NCBI GenBank assembly: GCA_902786725.1
Contig: CADADP010000014.1
Span: 21,487-85,486, forward strand
Direction of reading: 5' to 3'
From: an uncultured Bacteroidales bacterium
GTDB lineage: Bacteria; Bacteroidota; Bacteroidia; Bacteroidales; Muribaculaceae
Length of the DNA: 64,000 nt
Shown: positions 44,487-54,400 of the stretch, in pieces
Layout of the letters: each line of letters begins with the position of its first letter
Position numbering within the stretch: the stretch's first letter is position 1
Translations under genes and position numbers: made by a program
Notes under the pieces: generated by a model
Told to the model about the DNA's origin: nothing
Databases searched by the model: none
What the model saw: the letters and a program-made list of their open reading frames with translations, nothing else

Positions 44487-45608
44487 ATGAAGGTACTGAA
44501 ATTTGGCGGAACGTCGGTGGGAAGCGTCGATAGTTTGCTTAAAGTTAAGGATATCGTGGAGCACCAGAATGAGCCGGTGATAGTGGTGGTGTCGGCACTG
44601 GGAGGCGTGACTAATCAGTTGCTGGCCATGACCGAGCTGGCTCTGAGCAAGGATAGCGCCTATGAGGCAACGCTGGCGCTGGTGGCCGACCGCCACATTG
44701 ACATTATAAGCCACGTGGTGCCGGCCGACCGGCAGACTGAATGCCGTGAGTTTGTGGGTGAATTTATCAATAGCAGTCTTGCCGGAATGCTACGGATGTT
44801 GTGCTTGAACGATGTGCCGGCCGACATTGTGGAGGATATGCGCAAGAGCATAGTAAGCTTCGGTGAGATACTGTCGTCGGCCATAGTGACGATGATGCTT
44901 GACGCTACACCCCGCTTTGCGCCGGGGTTCATCAAGACCAAGCGTAGTGGGGGCGAGGATGTACTCGATGCCGAGCTAACCCGGCGGCTGATAAAGAGCG
45001 AGTTTGGAGGCACACTGCCTACAACGACTGTGACTCAGGGATTTATAGCCCATGATGCGGCAACGGATAAGGATACCAATCTGGGCCGTGGTGGCAGTGA
45101 TTACACAGCGGCCCTGATAGCCGCCGCGCTGGAAGCGACGGCTTTGGAAATATGGACTGATGTTGACGGATTTCTCAGTGCCGACCCGCGAGTGGTGCCT
45201 GAGGCTCGGCTGATAAGCAAGTTGAGTTTCGCGCAGGCCGAGGACCTGTGTAACGGCGGTGCCAAGGTGGTGTATTATCCCACAATAGCTCCGGTGCGCG
45301 ATTTGCGGATACCCACTTGGGTGAAAAACACCTTCCGCCCCGATGTGACCGGAACGCTAATTGGCGATGAGATGAGCACAGAGGCAGTGGTGGGCGTAAC
45401 GTCGAAGGATGATACGGTGACAGTGGTTACGCGGGTCGATGCCGACCTTGCCCTGCTTGCCGATGAACTGATGCGACGGCTCATGAGCGAAGGAATTGGG
45501 CTGATTCCGGTGGCGCGGACGCCGCAAAGCGTCACCCTTCGCTTGCTCAACGGTCAGGCCGCCACTGTGGTGCCACTGATGCATAAGTTGCTGCTGGAAC
45601 ATGAATAA
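44487..45608 (+). CDS. Aspartate kinase with shortened regulatory region
   Basis: A 373-residue protein. The kinase domain has 'KFGGTSVGS' (4-12), 'SFGEILSS', 'RGGSDYTAAL' and 'TDVDGFLSADPR'. It phosphorylates aspartate, the first step to lysine, threonine and methionine. Stand-alone AKs are usually about 400-450 residues with two ACT domains. Here only about 75 residues follow the kinase domain ('GVTSKDDTVTVVTRV' to the end), enough for one ACT-like unit, so allosteric control may be reduced or different. It is followed after 24 bases by threonine synthase, so the pair probably serves threonine synthesis. No homoserine dehydrogenase domain is fused. Confidence 0.92.
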   Translation: MKVLKFGGTSVGSVDSLLKVKDIVEHQNEPVIVVVSALGGVTNQLLAMTELALSKDSAYEATLALVADRHIDIISHVVPADRQTECREFVGEFINSSLAGMLRMLCLNDVPADIVEDMRKSIVSFGEILSSAIVTMMLDATPRFAPGFIKTKRSGGEDVLDAELTRRLIKSEFGGTLPTTTVTQGFIAHDAATDKDTNLGRGGSDYTAALIAAALEATALEIWTDVDGFLSADPRVVPEARLISKLSFAQAEDLCNGGAKVVYYPTIAPVRDLRIPTWVKNTFRPDVTGTLIGDEMSTEAVVGVTSKDDTVTVVTRVDADLALLADELMRRLMSEGIGLIPVARTPQSVTLRLLNGQAATVVPLMHKLLLEHE

Positions 45609-45632
45609 CCAAAATAAAATACATGCCTTATT

Positions 45633-46946
45633 ATGAGATACTATAGCACACGAAACCCTGAACTGAGAGACACGTTTACCGACGCTGTACTCAACGGTGT
45701 GGCCCCGGATGGCGGATTATATGTGCCGGAGTCGGTCCCCCGATTGCCGCGCGCGTTTTTCAATAACATTGCCGGGATGACGCTGCAAGACGTCTGTTAT
45801 GCCGTGGCCGGCTACGCGCTGCGCGATGACGTGGATGCCGCCGTGCTTCGCCGCATCGTGAACGAAACCATCTACTATGATATGTCGCTGGTGCAAGTGG
45901 ATGATAATAAGTGGGCAATGGAACTGTTCCACGGGCCCACGATGAATTTCAAGGATACCGGCGCCAGGTTCTTTGGGCGCATATTGTCGTACTTGCACAG
46001 TTGTGGCGGCAGTGCCGGCTTGCGCGAACTGAATGTGGTGGTATCCACAAGTGGTAACACGGGAAGTGCCGTGGCTAACGGATTGCTCGGGGTCCCCAAC
46101 GTGCATGTGTTTGTGCTTTATCCCAGCGAGGTGCTATCGCCTATGCAAGAGGCGCTTTTCACCACTCTGGGCAGTAACGTGACGGCGATAGAAGTAAACG
46201 GCACTATCGACGACTGCCGTTCGCTTGTTCAGCAGCTCTTTGCCGATACTGAGATACAAAAGAAGATGCGGTTCACAAGCGCCACATCCACTAATATAGC
46301 TCGCCTGTTGCCTCACATGTTCCATTATTTCTGGGCCTATGCATGCCTTGTGAGGCAGGGTGTAACGGCAGATAATGTGGTGGTGAGCACGCCCTGCGGC
46401 AACCTTGGTAACTTGATGGCCGGACTGGTGGCGCAGAAGATGGGACTACCCATCAAGCGCTTTGTGGCGGCGGAGAACGTGAATCATCCGTTTGTCAACT
46501 ATCTGCGCGGTGGCGTGTTTGAGCCACAGTATTCCACACCTTCGATAGCTCCTTCGCTCGACAAGGGAAATCCGCGCAATTTTGAGCGCATATTGCGCTT
46601 TTGCGGTGGCGATGTGGAAGAGTTGCGCAAGGTGGTGAGTGGTGTTGTGATGACCGATGAAGAGACCGAAGCCGTGATACGCGATGTGTGGAACAGTCGC
46701 AAATATCTTTTGGATCCACATAGTGCTGTAGCCTATGGCGCGCTGTCTCGGGATATTAAGGATGGTGAGGTGGGTGTTGCACTCTGCACCGAGCATCCGG
46801 TGAAGTTGCGTGGCTTGGTTGAGCGCATAATAGGTGAGCCCGTGCCGCTTCCCGAGCGCGTGGCACCGTTAGCCGACATGGCTAAGAGGGTGGTGCATGT
46901 TAACTCGGGATATAAATCAATTAGAAATTATTTTTTATCTTTGTAA
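45633..46946 (+). CDS. thrC: Threonine synthase
   Basis: A 437-residue PLP enzyme of the longer threonine synthase class. 'NPELRDTFTDAVLNGVAPDGGLYVPE' is the typical N-terminus (given here in parts: 'TDAVLNGVAPDGGLYVP'), 'FKDTGARFF' contains the PLP lysine, 'STSGNTGSA' is the phosphate loop region, and 'PCGNLGN' follows. It converts O-phosphohomoserine to threonine. It is co-directional with the aspartate kinase gene 24 bases upstream. A -7-like TATCTTTG lies over its last codons and another just after it. Confidence 0.96.
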   Translation: MRYYSTRNPELRDTFTDAVLNGVAPDGGLYVPESVPRLPRAFFNNIAGMTLQDVCYAVAGYALRDDVDAAVLRRIVNETIYYDMSLVQVDDNKWAMELFHGPTMNFKDTGARFFGRILSYLHSCGGSAGLRELNVVVSTSGNTGSAVANGLLGVPNVHVFVLYPSEVLSPMQEALFTTLGSNVTAIEVNGTIDDCRSLVQQLFADTEIQKKMRFTSATSTNIARLLPHMFHYFWAYACLVRQGVTADNVVVSTPCGNLGNLMAGLVAQKMGLPIKRFVAAENVNHPFVNYLRGGVFEPQYSTPSIAPSLDKGNPRNFERILRFCGGDVEELRKVVSGVVMTDEETEAVIRDVWNSRKYLLDPHSAVAYGALSRDIKDGEVGVALCTEHPVKLRGLVERIIGEPVPLPERVAPLADMAKRVVHVNSGYKSIRNYFLSL

Positions 46947-46963
46947 GCAGTTTATTAACTTTG
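46932..46963 (+). promoter_or_regulatory. Candidate promoter of the alcohol dehydrogenase gene
   Basis: TTTT (46932-46935), 20 bases, TAACTTTG (46956-46963). The -7 half is consensus and the -33 half has one mismatch; the ATG follows 32 bases later. Confidence 0.55.
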
Positions 46964-46995
46964 CAAACGGAAATTTAAATTAAATAACAATAACA

Positions 46996-48120
46996 ATGGA
47001 ATTTAAGACCCCCGACAGAATAATAATGGGCGATGACATAGTAGCGCAGCTACAGCCCGGTTTTTTCAGTGAGTATGGAAAACACGCTCTGGTGGTGACC
47101 GGACCGAGAGTGGGAAAAACCACAATGATGCGCACACTGCTCGACACCCTCATGCGCGACGAGGTGAGCGTAACAGTTTACGACGGCGTAAGTTCCGAAC
47201 CTACAGTGGCAATGGTGGAGACCGGCGTGAAAATCTATAAAGAGGCCGGATGCGACTTTGTCGTGGGCTTGGGTGGCGGCAGTCCACTCGACACGTGCAA
47301 GGCAATAGCGGCTATGAGCGTAAACGAGGGTGATATAGCCAAGTATGTTGGGCGTGAGATACGAGGTAACCTGCCTCCGGTAATATGTGTCCCCACCACA
47401 GCAGGAACCGGCTCGGAGGCTACAAAATACACTATCATCACCGATGAGAACACCGGTGTGAAAATGCTACTCAAGGGCGAAGCCTTGTTGCCGCGCGTGG
47501 CGATAGTGGATTACACGTTCGGTCAGGCTGCTCCTGCCGGAGTTGTAGCTTCGTCGGGTCTGGACGCAATGACACATGCCATAGAGGCCTATTTATCTGT
47601 GAAGGCACAGCCGCTCACCGATGTGCTTGCCCTAAATGCCATGCGCAAAATTCTGCGTTTTTTGCCCGAGGCATACAAGAATCCCGGTAACAAGCGTGCG
47701 CGAAAGGAAATGGCTGTGGCCGCACTCGAGGCCGGCATTTGCATCAACAACTCGAGCGTGACCGTAATCCACGGCATGAGCCGTCCGCTTGGCGCGCACT
47801 ATCACTTGCCGCATGGAATATCGAACGCTATCCTGCTAATGACATGCTTGCGCGACCTCTATGCCGACGCTGAAGAGAAATTTGAGAAGATCGCACGGCA
47901 CTTTAAGTTGCTCGATGGCATGATGTTTCTGGACCAACTTGATGAGCTGGTGCGCAAGTGTGATGTGCCGCGTCTGCGCGATTTCGGCGTCGATAAGCAA
48001 GAATTTATGGATATGTTGCCCAAGTTGGCGGCCGATGCGATAGCCAGCGGTAGCCCGGGCAACGCCCCCAAGGAATACACTGAGCAGGAAATCATCAAGC
48101 TCTATACACGAATTTATTAA
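46996..48120 (+). CDS. Iron-containing alcohol dehydrogenase family protein
   Basis: A 374-residue group III dehydrogenase. 'VGLGGGSPLDTCKA' (about 92-105) is the NAD(P)-binding loop. The metal ligands fit 'GLDAMTHAIEAY' (Asp and His) and 'VIHGMSRPLGAHYHLPHG' (His, His), the Fe-ADH signatures 1 and 2. It oxidises or reduces an alcohol/aldehyde pair in the cytoplasm, as expected for fermentation; the substrate is unknown (butanol, propanediol or a semialdehyde are all seen in the family). It is probably transcribed on its own and ends at a strong bidirectional hairpin. Confidence 0.93.
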   Translation: MEFKTPDRIIMGDDIVAQLQPGFFSEYGKHALVVTGPRVGKTTMMRTLLDTLMRDEVSVTVYDGVSSEPTVAMVETGVKIYKEAGCDFVVGLGGGSPLDTCKAIAAMSVNEGDIAKYVGREIRGNLPPVICVPTTAGTGSEATKYTIITDENTGVKMLLKGEALLPRVAIVDYTFGQAAPAGVVASSGLDAMTHAIEAYLSVKAQPLTDVLALNAMRKILRFLPEAYKNPGNKRARKEMAVAALEAGICINNSSVTVIHGMSRPLGAHYHLPHGISNAILLMTCLRDLYADAEEKFEKIARHFKLLDGMMFLDQLDELVRKCDVPRLRDFGVDKQEFMDMLPKLAADAIASGSPGNAPKEYTEQEIIKLYTRIY

Positions 48121-48150
48121 GGCAGAAGAATATTTGCGATCGAATAAACT

Positions 48151-48187
48151 GGCGGCGCGTTAATCTTCTCAGGATTAGCGCGCCGCC
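48151..48187. terminator. 15-bp bidirectional terminator hairpin
   Basis: Arms 48151-48165 and 48173-48187 pair fully (one G-T wobble) around a 7-base loop; the outer 9 pairs are all G/C. It lies between the convergent Fe-ADH and trpS genes. Confidence 0.8.
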
Positions 48188-48205
48188 AATTATGATGCTA
48201 AATGC

Positions 48206-49279
48206 TTATTTCCAGAATGGGGTGATACCCATAATGCCACGCACGTCGGCCAGAGTCTTGGCGGCGCGCTCGCGAGCCTGCTCGGCACCTTGCTTGAGCA
48301 CGCGTGCCAGATACTGCTCGTCGTTCTCAATCTCCTTAGTGCGCTCGCGTATGGGCGCGGTGATTTTCAGAATATCTTCGGCTATCTCTTTTTTGAGGTC
48401 GCCGTAGCGAATCTCGCAGTTGTTGTAGGCGTTTGTGAAGAATTCCACTTTGTCGGGTGTTGACACGAGGCGGAGCAGTGTGAAAAGGTTTTCTACGGGC
48501 TCGGCCATAGGTTGGTTGGGCTCGGTGGGACCGGCATCGGTGACAGCCCTCATTACTTTCTTTCTCAGTGCTTTGTCTTCATCCACGAGGTAGATGCAGT
48601 TGCCCTCGCTCTTGCCCATCTTGCCACTGCCGTCCAGGCCGGGAACCTTCACGGGCTTTCCTCCGAAATTGAAGTTCTGTGGCTCCTTAAAATAATCAAC
48701 GCCATAGAACGAGTTGAATCGGCGTGCGAAGCGCCGAGTGAGTTCCAGGTGTTGTTCCTGGTCCTTGCCCACAGGCACAAAGTCGGCATGTTGTATGAGA
48801 ATGTCCACGGCCATGAGTGTGGGGTAGGTAAGCAACCCTGCATTAACTCGCTTATTGCTCTCGTTACCTATGATTTCGCGTGCCACATCGTTGTCGTCAT
48901 CGTCGTGACTCACCGTGATGCCAAGTTGCTTGCGTGCCTTGTCCTTGAACGCGGCGGTGCGCATCAGTTCGCCTATGCCCACGTGCATGTTGAGCAGCAG
49001 GTAAAGTTCCGGAATCTCGGGCACATCGCTCTGCACAAAAATTGTGGATTTGTCGGGGTCGAGCCCGGCTGCAAGGTATTCGGCCACAATATGGCGCACG
49101 TTGCTGTGAAGCAGTGCAGGGTCGGGCTGAGTGGTGAGGGCATGCAGGTCGGCTATAAAGAAAAAACTGTCGTAGATGCCTTCTTGCTGCATTCTAACGA
49201 ATTTCTGCAACGCGCCCAGGTAGTTACCGAGGTGCAACTGGCCCGTGGGACGTATGCCGCTGAGTACTATTTTTTTCAT
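48206..49279 (-). CDS. trpS: Tryptophanyl-tRNA synthetase
   Basis: A 357-residue class I synthetase. The HIGH-equivalent is 'TGQLHLGNY' (residues 11-19) and the KMSKS-equivalent is 'GKMGKSEGN' near residue 225; 'VPVGKDQEQHLELTR' is the family tRNA/ATP region. It charges tRNA-Trp. It has its own promoter, whose -7 box overlaps the last codons of the phosphatase-like gene upstream. An insertion 'SHDDDDNDVA' near residue 125 is acidic and seems peculiar to this lineage. Confidence 0.97.
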   Translation of the reverse strand: MKKIVLSGIRPTGQLHLGNYLGALQKFVRMQQEGIYDSFFFIADLHALTTQPDPALLHSNVRHIVAEYLAAGLDPDKSTIFVQSDVPEIPELYLLLNMHVGIGELMRTAAFKDKARKQLGITVSHDDDDNDVAREIIGNESNKRVNAGLLTYPTLMAVDILIQHADFVPVGKDQEQHLELTRRFARRFNSFYGVDYFKEPQNFNFGGKPVKVPGLDGSGKMGKSEGNCIYLVDEDKALRKKVMRAVTDAGPTEPNQPMAEPVENLFTLLRLVSTPDKVEFFTNAYNNCEIRYGDLKKEIAEDILKITAPIRERTKEIENDEQYLARVLKQGAEQARERAAKTLADVRGIMGITPFWK

Positions 49280-49323
49280 AATCAGAAGTGTCGGTAAATT
49301 ATGTGTTTTCTTTTATTTGGCCA

Positions 49324-49355
49324 CAAAGTTAGTGATTTTGCGGCGTTGGTGCAAG
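49324..49355 (-). promoter_or_regulatory. Promoter of trpS
   Basis: Minus strand: CTTG (49355-49352), 20 bases, TAACTTTG (49331-49324), 44 bases before the start codon and overlapping the end of the upstream gene. Confidence 0.65.
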
Positions 49356-50120
49356 CAACGAGCGCAACTGGCCGAAAATTCCTTCGGGAGCCACCACAAT
49401 GCTGATGATGCGGTCGGGTCTGAGCGACTCCACTATGGCTCCGGCCTCGCCGGCGATGAGTGTGGCGGCGCACACGTCCCATTCGTGAAGCGCCAGTTCC
49501 CAGAATCCATCGAGAAATCCGGCGGCCACATAAGAGATGTCGAGTGCGGCCGAGCCGAGCCGTCGCAGACCGCGCACCTTAGGCAGCACGGCCTCGAGAT
49601 TGTCGAGGTTGTTGTCCTTGTTTACGGCCTTGTCGTATGGGAATCCGGTGGCAATGACGCTGTGGCTCAGCAGTGTTTCGTCGCTGGCGTGTATGGGCTT
49701 TCCGTTGAGGAAGGCTCCCCGGCCCTTGATGGCGGTGAACATCTCGTTGAGGTATGGCGCGAAGACTACGCCTACTACCGTCTCGCCCTTGTGCTTGAGC
49801 CCGATAGAGACGTTGAATAACGGCAGGCCCGCGCTGAAGTTGGTGGTGCCGTCGAGGGGGTCGATTACCCACTGGTATTCGCTGTCGTTGGTTTGTGAAA
49901 GCCCCGATTCCTCCGACAGAATAGAGTGGGTGGGATACGCTGTGCGAATCCCACCACTTATAATCTGTTCCGAAGCCTTGTCGGCAGCGGTGACAATGTC
50001 GAAGTCGTTTTGTTTGGTACTGATACTAAGGTTCTTGTCGCGGAAGTAACTCAGCTGAATGTTGCCGGCTTGCCTTGCAAGCCCCTTGGCAAATTCCAGC
50101 AGTTGGTTATATTCACTCAT
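49329..50120 (-). CDS. Inositol monophosphatase family protein (SuhB-like)
   Basis: A 263-residue protein with all metal-site motifs: 'ILSEESG' (Glu pair), 'WVIDPLDGTTNF' (Asp-x-x-Asp-Gly-Thr) and 'ELALHEWDVCAA' (Asp). It hydrolyses sugar or inositol monophosphates in the cytoplasm; SuhB also acts in rRNA antitermination and CysQ on PAP, so the substrate is uncertain. It lies 38 bases after the Lrp gene in the same direction and may be co-transcribed with it. Confidence 0.9.
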   Translation of the reverse strand: MSEYNQLLEFAKGLARQAGNIQLSYFRDKNLSISTKQNDFDIVTAADKASEQIISGGIRTAYPTHSILSEESGLSQTNDSEYQWVIDPLDGTTNFSAGLPLFNVSIGLKHKGETVVGVVFAPYLNEMFTAIKGRGAFLNGKPIHASDETLLSHSVIATGFPYDKAVNKDNNLDNLEAVLPKVRGLRRLGSAALDISYVAAGFLDGFWELALHEWDVCAATLIAGEAGAIVESLRPDRIISIVVAPEGIFGQLRSLLAPTPQNH

Positions 50121-50158
50121 TTTTGTAGTGTGAAAAAAGATGTCTCTTGTTGTGTTAG

Positions 50159-50626
50159 TTAAATTTCGTCTTCGATAGGAATCTGTCGCTTAAACACTTC
50201 TTTGAAAGTGATTAGTGTCTCGGTGCGACCCAAGCCAAGTTGCAGGAAACGCTCGTGTATGAGCGTGAGCAGGTGGTCGTTGTTGTGGGCGTAAAGCTTC
50301 ACAAACAAGTCGTATTTACCGGTGGTGATGTAGCATTCCACCACTTCGGGGATTTCTTTGAGTCGGCTAATCACCTCGTCGAACTTGGAAGAATCGTTGA
50401 GGAAAACGCCCACGAAAGCGCAAGAGTCGTAACCCACTACCGACGGATTGATAAGCGATATAGAGCCATTTATTACCCCCAGATTATAAAGTTTCTGAAT
50501 TCGCTGATGAATTGCAGCCCCCGATACATCACACGCCCGCGCTATTTCAAGATATGGTTTGCGGGCATTTGCCGACAACATTTTTAAAATCTTGTGGTCT
50601 AAGGAATCAAGTTTTACTTTTGCCAT
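50159..50626 (-). CDS. Lrp/AsnC family transcriptional regulator
   Basis: A 155-residue protein. The N-terminal HTH ('LDHKILKMLSANARKPYLEIA', given in part, and 'SGAAIHQRIQKLYNLGVI') is followed by the RAM ligand-binding/oligomerisation domain ('GVFLNDSSKFDEVISRL', 'ECYITTGKYDLFVKL'). Such regulators usually sense amino acids. Neighbours are amino-acid-related (trpS, and aspartate kinase and thrC further away), but a target cannot be named. Confidence 0.93.
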   Translation of the reverse strand: MAKVKLDSLDHKILKMLSANARKPYLEIARACDVSGAAIHQRIQKLYNLGVINGSISLINPSVVGYDSCAFVGVFLNDSSKFDEVISRLKEIPEVVECYITTGKYDLFVKLYAHNNDHLLTLIHERFLQLGLGRTETLITFKEVFKRQIPIEDEI

Positions 50627-50685
50627 TTTGTAATTAATTATTAGTTTTTATTTAAAATCCTGTAGAATTTATGTTAATCAATTTA

Positions 50686-50693
50686 CAAACGTA
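50686..50693 (-). promoter_or_regulatory. Candidate -7 element for the Lrp gene
   Basis: Minus-strand TACGTTTG, 59 bases before the start codon and downstream of the preceding gene's terminator. No clear -33 partner. Confidence 0.45.
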
Positions 50694-50738
50694 CAAAATA
50701 AATGTGAATATTTAAAATTTTTAACACTATTTTTCTGC

Positions 50739-50764
50739 AAAAAACGAGTTTTTGCCCGTTTTTT
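50739..50764 (-). terminator. A/T-rich terminator after the 50829 gene
   Basis: AAAAAACG (50739-50746) pairs with CGTTTTTT (50757-50764) around a 10-base loop; read on the minus strand it ends in a run of six T. It separates the membrane protein gene from the Lrp unit. Confidence 0.55.
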
Positions 50765-50828
50765 GTGGTTTTTCGTCGATTTTGTGCCAAGTTTTCCGCA
50801 TTGTGAGTTGTGGAATGTGACACGGACA

Positions 50829-51365
50829 TCATTGTTGCGACTCCAGCATGTTCACGTATTGGTTGAATACAGTCTTCAGCTCTTTTTCCACTTTGTGTTG
50901 TGGCAGATTTAGCTCGCTTAGGTTAACCTCAAAACTTGCTTTGCTGTCCGGGTCGGCCTTGGTGTGGTATTTGACGATAAGAGTGTGCGTGATTAGGCCT
51001 CCGCGGAAGTAGTAGTTGGACTTGAATTTCACCTTATCGCAGTCTTCAAACGGTATTTCTGTGGAAAGTCCGTTGTTGTCGAAGATGAAGAATTGGTCGT
51101 TGCCCACGGCCAGCGCGGGAATCTGCTTAATGGTCTTTCTGATTTTTCCTATCGCGATGAAAATGGAAAGCACGTTGCCAAGTGTGATGAGGAAATAGGG
51201 GACAAGTAGCACGTAGCCTCGCCATTCGGTGAACATGAATGTGAGGTCCCAACGCGTGAAGCAGAACACTCCCAGGCCAATCAGTATGCCTGAGATGGTG
51301 ATGTAGAGCAGGAGTTTGCCGCCCACTTTGCCCTGGTGGTAGAAATATTGATAAACCGATTGCAT
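50829..51365 (-). CDS. Small membrane protein, hypothetical
   Basis: A 178-residue protein. Two hydrophobic helices ('LLLYITISGILIGLGVFCF' about 18-36 and 'YVLLVPYFLITLGNVLSIFIAI' about 50-71, given as approximate spans) are followed by a cytoplasmic beta-rich domain with 'FFIFDNNGLSTEIPFEDC' that resembles the PH-like domains of small bacterial membrane proteins. The frame is open to 51458, but a promoter at 51383-51413 places the start at the ATG at 51365. Function unknown, and no operon partner. Confidence 0.7.
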   Translation of the reverse strand: MQSVYQYFYHQGKVGGKLLLYITISGILIGLGVFCFTRWDLTFMFTEWRGYVLLVPYFLITLGNVLSIFIAIGKIRKTIKQIPALAVGNDQFFIFDNNGLSTEIPFEDCDKVKFKSNYYFRGGLITHTLIVKYHTKADPDSKASFEVNLSELNLPQHKVEKELKTVFNQYVNMLESQQ

Positions 51366-51382
51366 AACAATTTGTTTTGTCG

Positions 51383-51413
51383 CAAATTTAGATAAAAAAT
51401 AGCGGATTACAAA
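51383..51413 (-). promoter_or_regulatory. Promoter of the small membrane protein gene
   Basis: Minus strand: TTTG (51413-51410), 19 bases, TAAATTTG (51390-51383). Consensus in both halves. Confidence 0.75.
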
Positions 51414-51478
51414 ATAAATGATGAGTGGCATCGTGTGTGCGATACCACTCAATTGCAATGTATTATGATGATAGAAAG

Positions 51479-54400
51479 TTATCGGCCTGTGACTATCACT
51501 TTCTTTCCGTCGATGACGTAGATGCCGGCGGGAAGTGATGCGGCATCGCTATTGACCCTGCGTCCGTCGAGCATGAATATGCCCTTGGGGCCGGTGGGCT
51601 CATCTACGGTGAGGTCGGTGATACCGGTAATCACGTCGCGTCCGTGAACCAGTGGCAGGTCGGTCATGTTCTCGATGTAGTAGCGGAATCCGAGCATCTC
51701 CTCATCTTGCTGAACACACTCGAGCAGGCTTCTTTCCTGATACACGTAGCCGCCGGCGGGTACTTTGGGATTGGTGGCTCCGTCGAGATAGACGTGGGTG
51801 CCGTGAATGGTGACGTAGCCCTCATCGGTGTCGTTAACGCCGGTAGCTGCTCGGCGAGGGGCACCCTTGGCATTGGTGCCTCGCACAATCAAGGCCTTTT
51901 CCTCAAGGGGTTGTTCGGCGATGCTCCGGTCATAGGTGACGCCTGAGATAAAGTAAACGGGGCCATTGATGGTGTTGCCGTCGAGCGAGGAGTATTGCTC
52001 ATCGTAGTCCATATCCGGCTCGCGGAGGGGATTGATAAGGTAGTATTCGCCGGCTTCGATTGCGATTTCATCGTCCATTGAGTCGTCCACGGGGTCATAT
52101 ACCATGACGGTGTAGCGGTCGCGCCAGTTATAGACTTCCATCGGCTTGGCCAGTTTGACACCGTTGCCGAAGGCATTGCGCAGTTGCAACCAGTTGAGGC
52201 TCACGGGCAACACTATGTTGTTCCAGTCGCCCAGGTTGAACGAGCGGTGCAGTGCCAGGTTGCCGTCGGGGTAGTCCTTAGGCTTTTGCAGCACGGTGGC
52301 CTCCTCGTCGAGGGTGTATTCTTCCACGCAAGAGTCATCGTCGTGACAGTCGGGCGTGCCGTCTTGGTCGTAGTCGTCGCGAACGAATACGCCGTAGTAT
52401 TTCTGGTCCACATTCAGGATTGAGCCGATGCTGGCTATGGTGATGCGGATTTCATCGTAGTTGGTGGTGGGGTTGAGGAAGATGAAACTCTTGTCGCCGT
52501 AGCCCAGCGCGTTCACTCCCAGCACGCTCCAGTCGCTCTGGCTCTGCTGCTCCACACCGTTGAGATAGGTCTTCACTGTGAGCCAGTTAGCGGCCTTGAT
52601 TCCTGCCAGATAGGTGCGCTGGTCCATTACGAGGCCCACCTGCTGGCTGGGAGTGTAAACGTGTCCCAGGTCGATGGCGATAACCACTCCGTTGCCCAGC
52701 GACACGGTGTTGGTTACGCTCACTCCGGTTTCGATGTCGTCATCCACGAGGAATGTGAGGTTATCTATAACATTTGCCACGTTGACGGCGCCGGCAAACT
52801 GAATTTCGGAGCTGTTGAGCTTGGCACCGGTTGACGACGAGAGCAGGGTGCCGTCGCAACCCAGCGGGTCGATGCAAGGATTAAGCTCGTTGATGTCGCT
52901 GATAGTCTCGTCGAAGGCGTAATAGATGCGGAATTGCTCTATGGTGATGTTGAGCACGCCTGTTTTCCAGAGGACGAACTCGTCGAATTCCACGTTGTTA
53001 GGTACCGCGATGGCGAAGCGCATTTTCTGCAACTCGTTGCTTCCGATGAGCTTAAGCTTCACGGCGTTGTTCTCGGTTATAATGCTGGAGTAGGTCTCCA
53101 CGCCGTTCTTGTAGGTGGTGATGCTGAACAGGTTGATTGCGTCCAGTCCCAGACCGCTCGACTTGGTTTCTACGACAAAACCGATGCGGTGGGCGTTGGC
53201 GCCGTCGCTGAAGGTGCCGTCCACTTTCTTAACGCCGATGATGGGCGTATTTTGTGCCACATTGACGTTGAGCTGGTTAGAGTTGTAGGTGGCGTAGTCC
53301 TCGAGCGAGCGGTTGAGCACGTTCTCTGGTGCTTCAAGGCTACCGTTGATGCTGATTAGCGAGCCTCCACCGTACGAGGCACTCTCGCTCAGCGTATAGG
53401 ATGCGGCGCCAACTCTGTTGTTCTGGATTGGGTTGTCGCAGGTGGTGCTCGACGGCATTCCGTAGGTGATTCTCACGATGTCGGAGCAGCCGTCGGCCGC
53501 TGTGGCTTGGAACACGTAGTCGCCCAGAGTGGAGAAACCGGTAGCCAGTCCTTCGGCGCTGATGGTGGCACCTGCGCCGGTGGGTTGTGAGTACACGCTC
53601 CAGGTGACGGGTATGCCGCCGGCAGCCTCGAGTTGATATTCTGTTTCGTTGACGCAGAGATTGGTGCTGGCGCTGAGTTTAAGGTTGCACTTGTGCTCGG
53701 CAACGGGCGGATCGCTCACGAAAGCGTAATAAGCCTTGGTGCCGCCCACGTCGATTGTGAGGCCTGTGGGAAACGAGATGTAGGCGTGAGAGAAGTCTTC
53801 TTTGGCCGTGATAGTGGCCTGTTGTGAGCCACCACTGATGAGGCTAAGGTTAAGCACATTCGCTTCTAATGTCTCGCTCTGCACTTCTTCCTGAACATAT
53901 TCGTAATAGACCTTTCCGGCGCGGGTTTTCTGTACCCATGAGCCTTTGTAAAGTTTTATCACCACACTCTTGCCTACCGGCAGTTGGAGCACGGAACCGT
54001 TCCCATATTTGAAACCTACGGTTGAGCCTTTCTTAAACGGCATTGACTGGTCGGGGTCGTTGCGATTAATTGCGGCTCCTACGCGACAACTCAGTGCCGA
54101 ACCTATCGAGAGAACACCCCAGGCCACTCCGTCGGTCAGGTCGTCGTTAATCAGGTCATCTCCGGCCCAGTATCCTGTCTCCACAGCCGCATCTATCGTC
54201 AAGTTCCCTTCGCGTTGGGTCTTTCCCTGGTCGAGAGTGAAGGGTAACCGGCCGTGTGAAGCCGCGTACTGTTGCATTGATGTCTCTGTGATGGTGCTCG
54301 TAACGTAATCGCCCACAAATGCGTATTTTATCTTTGTTGACGTTACAGTCTTCAGCTCCACTCCGCCACTGGGCATGAGCGAAATTTCGTCGAATTCGCC

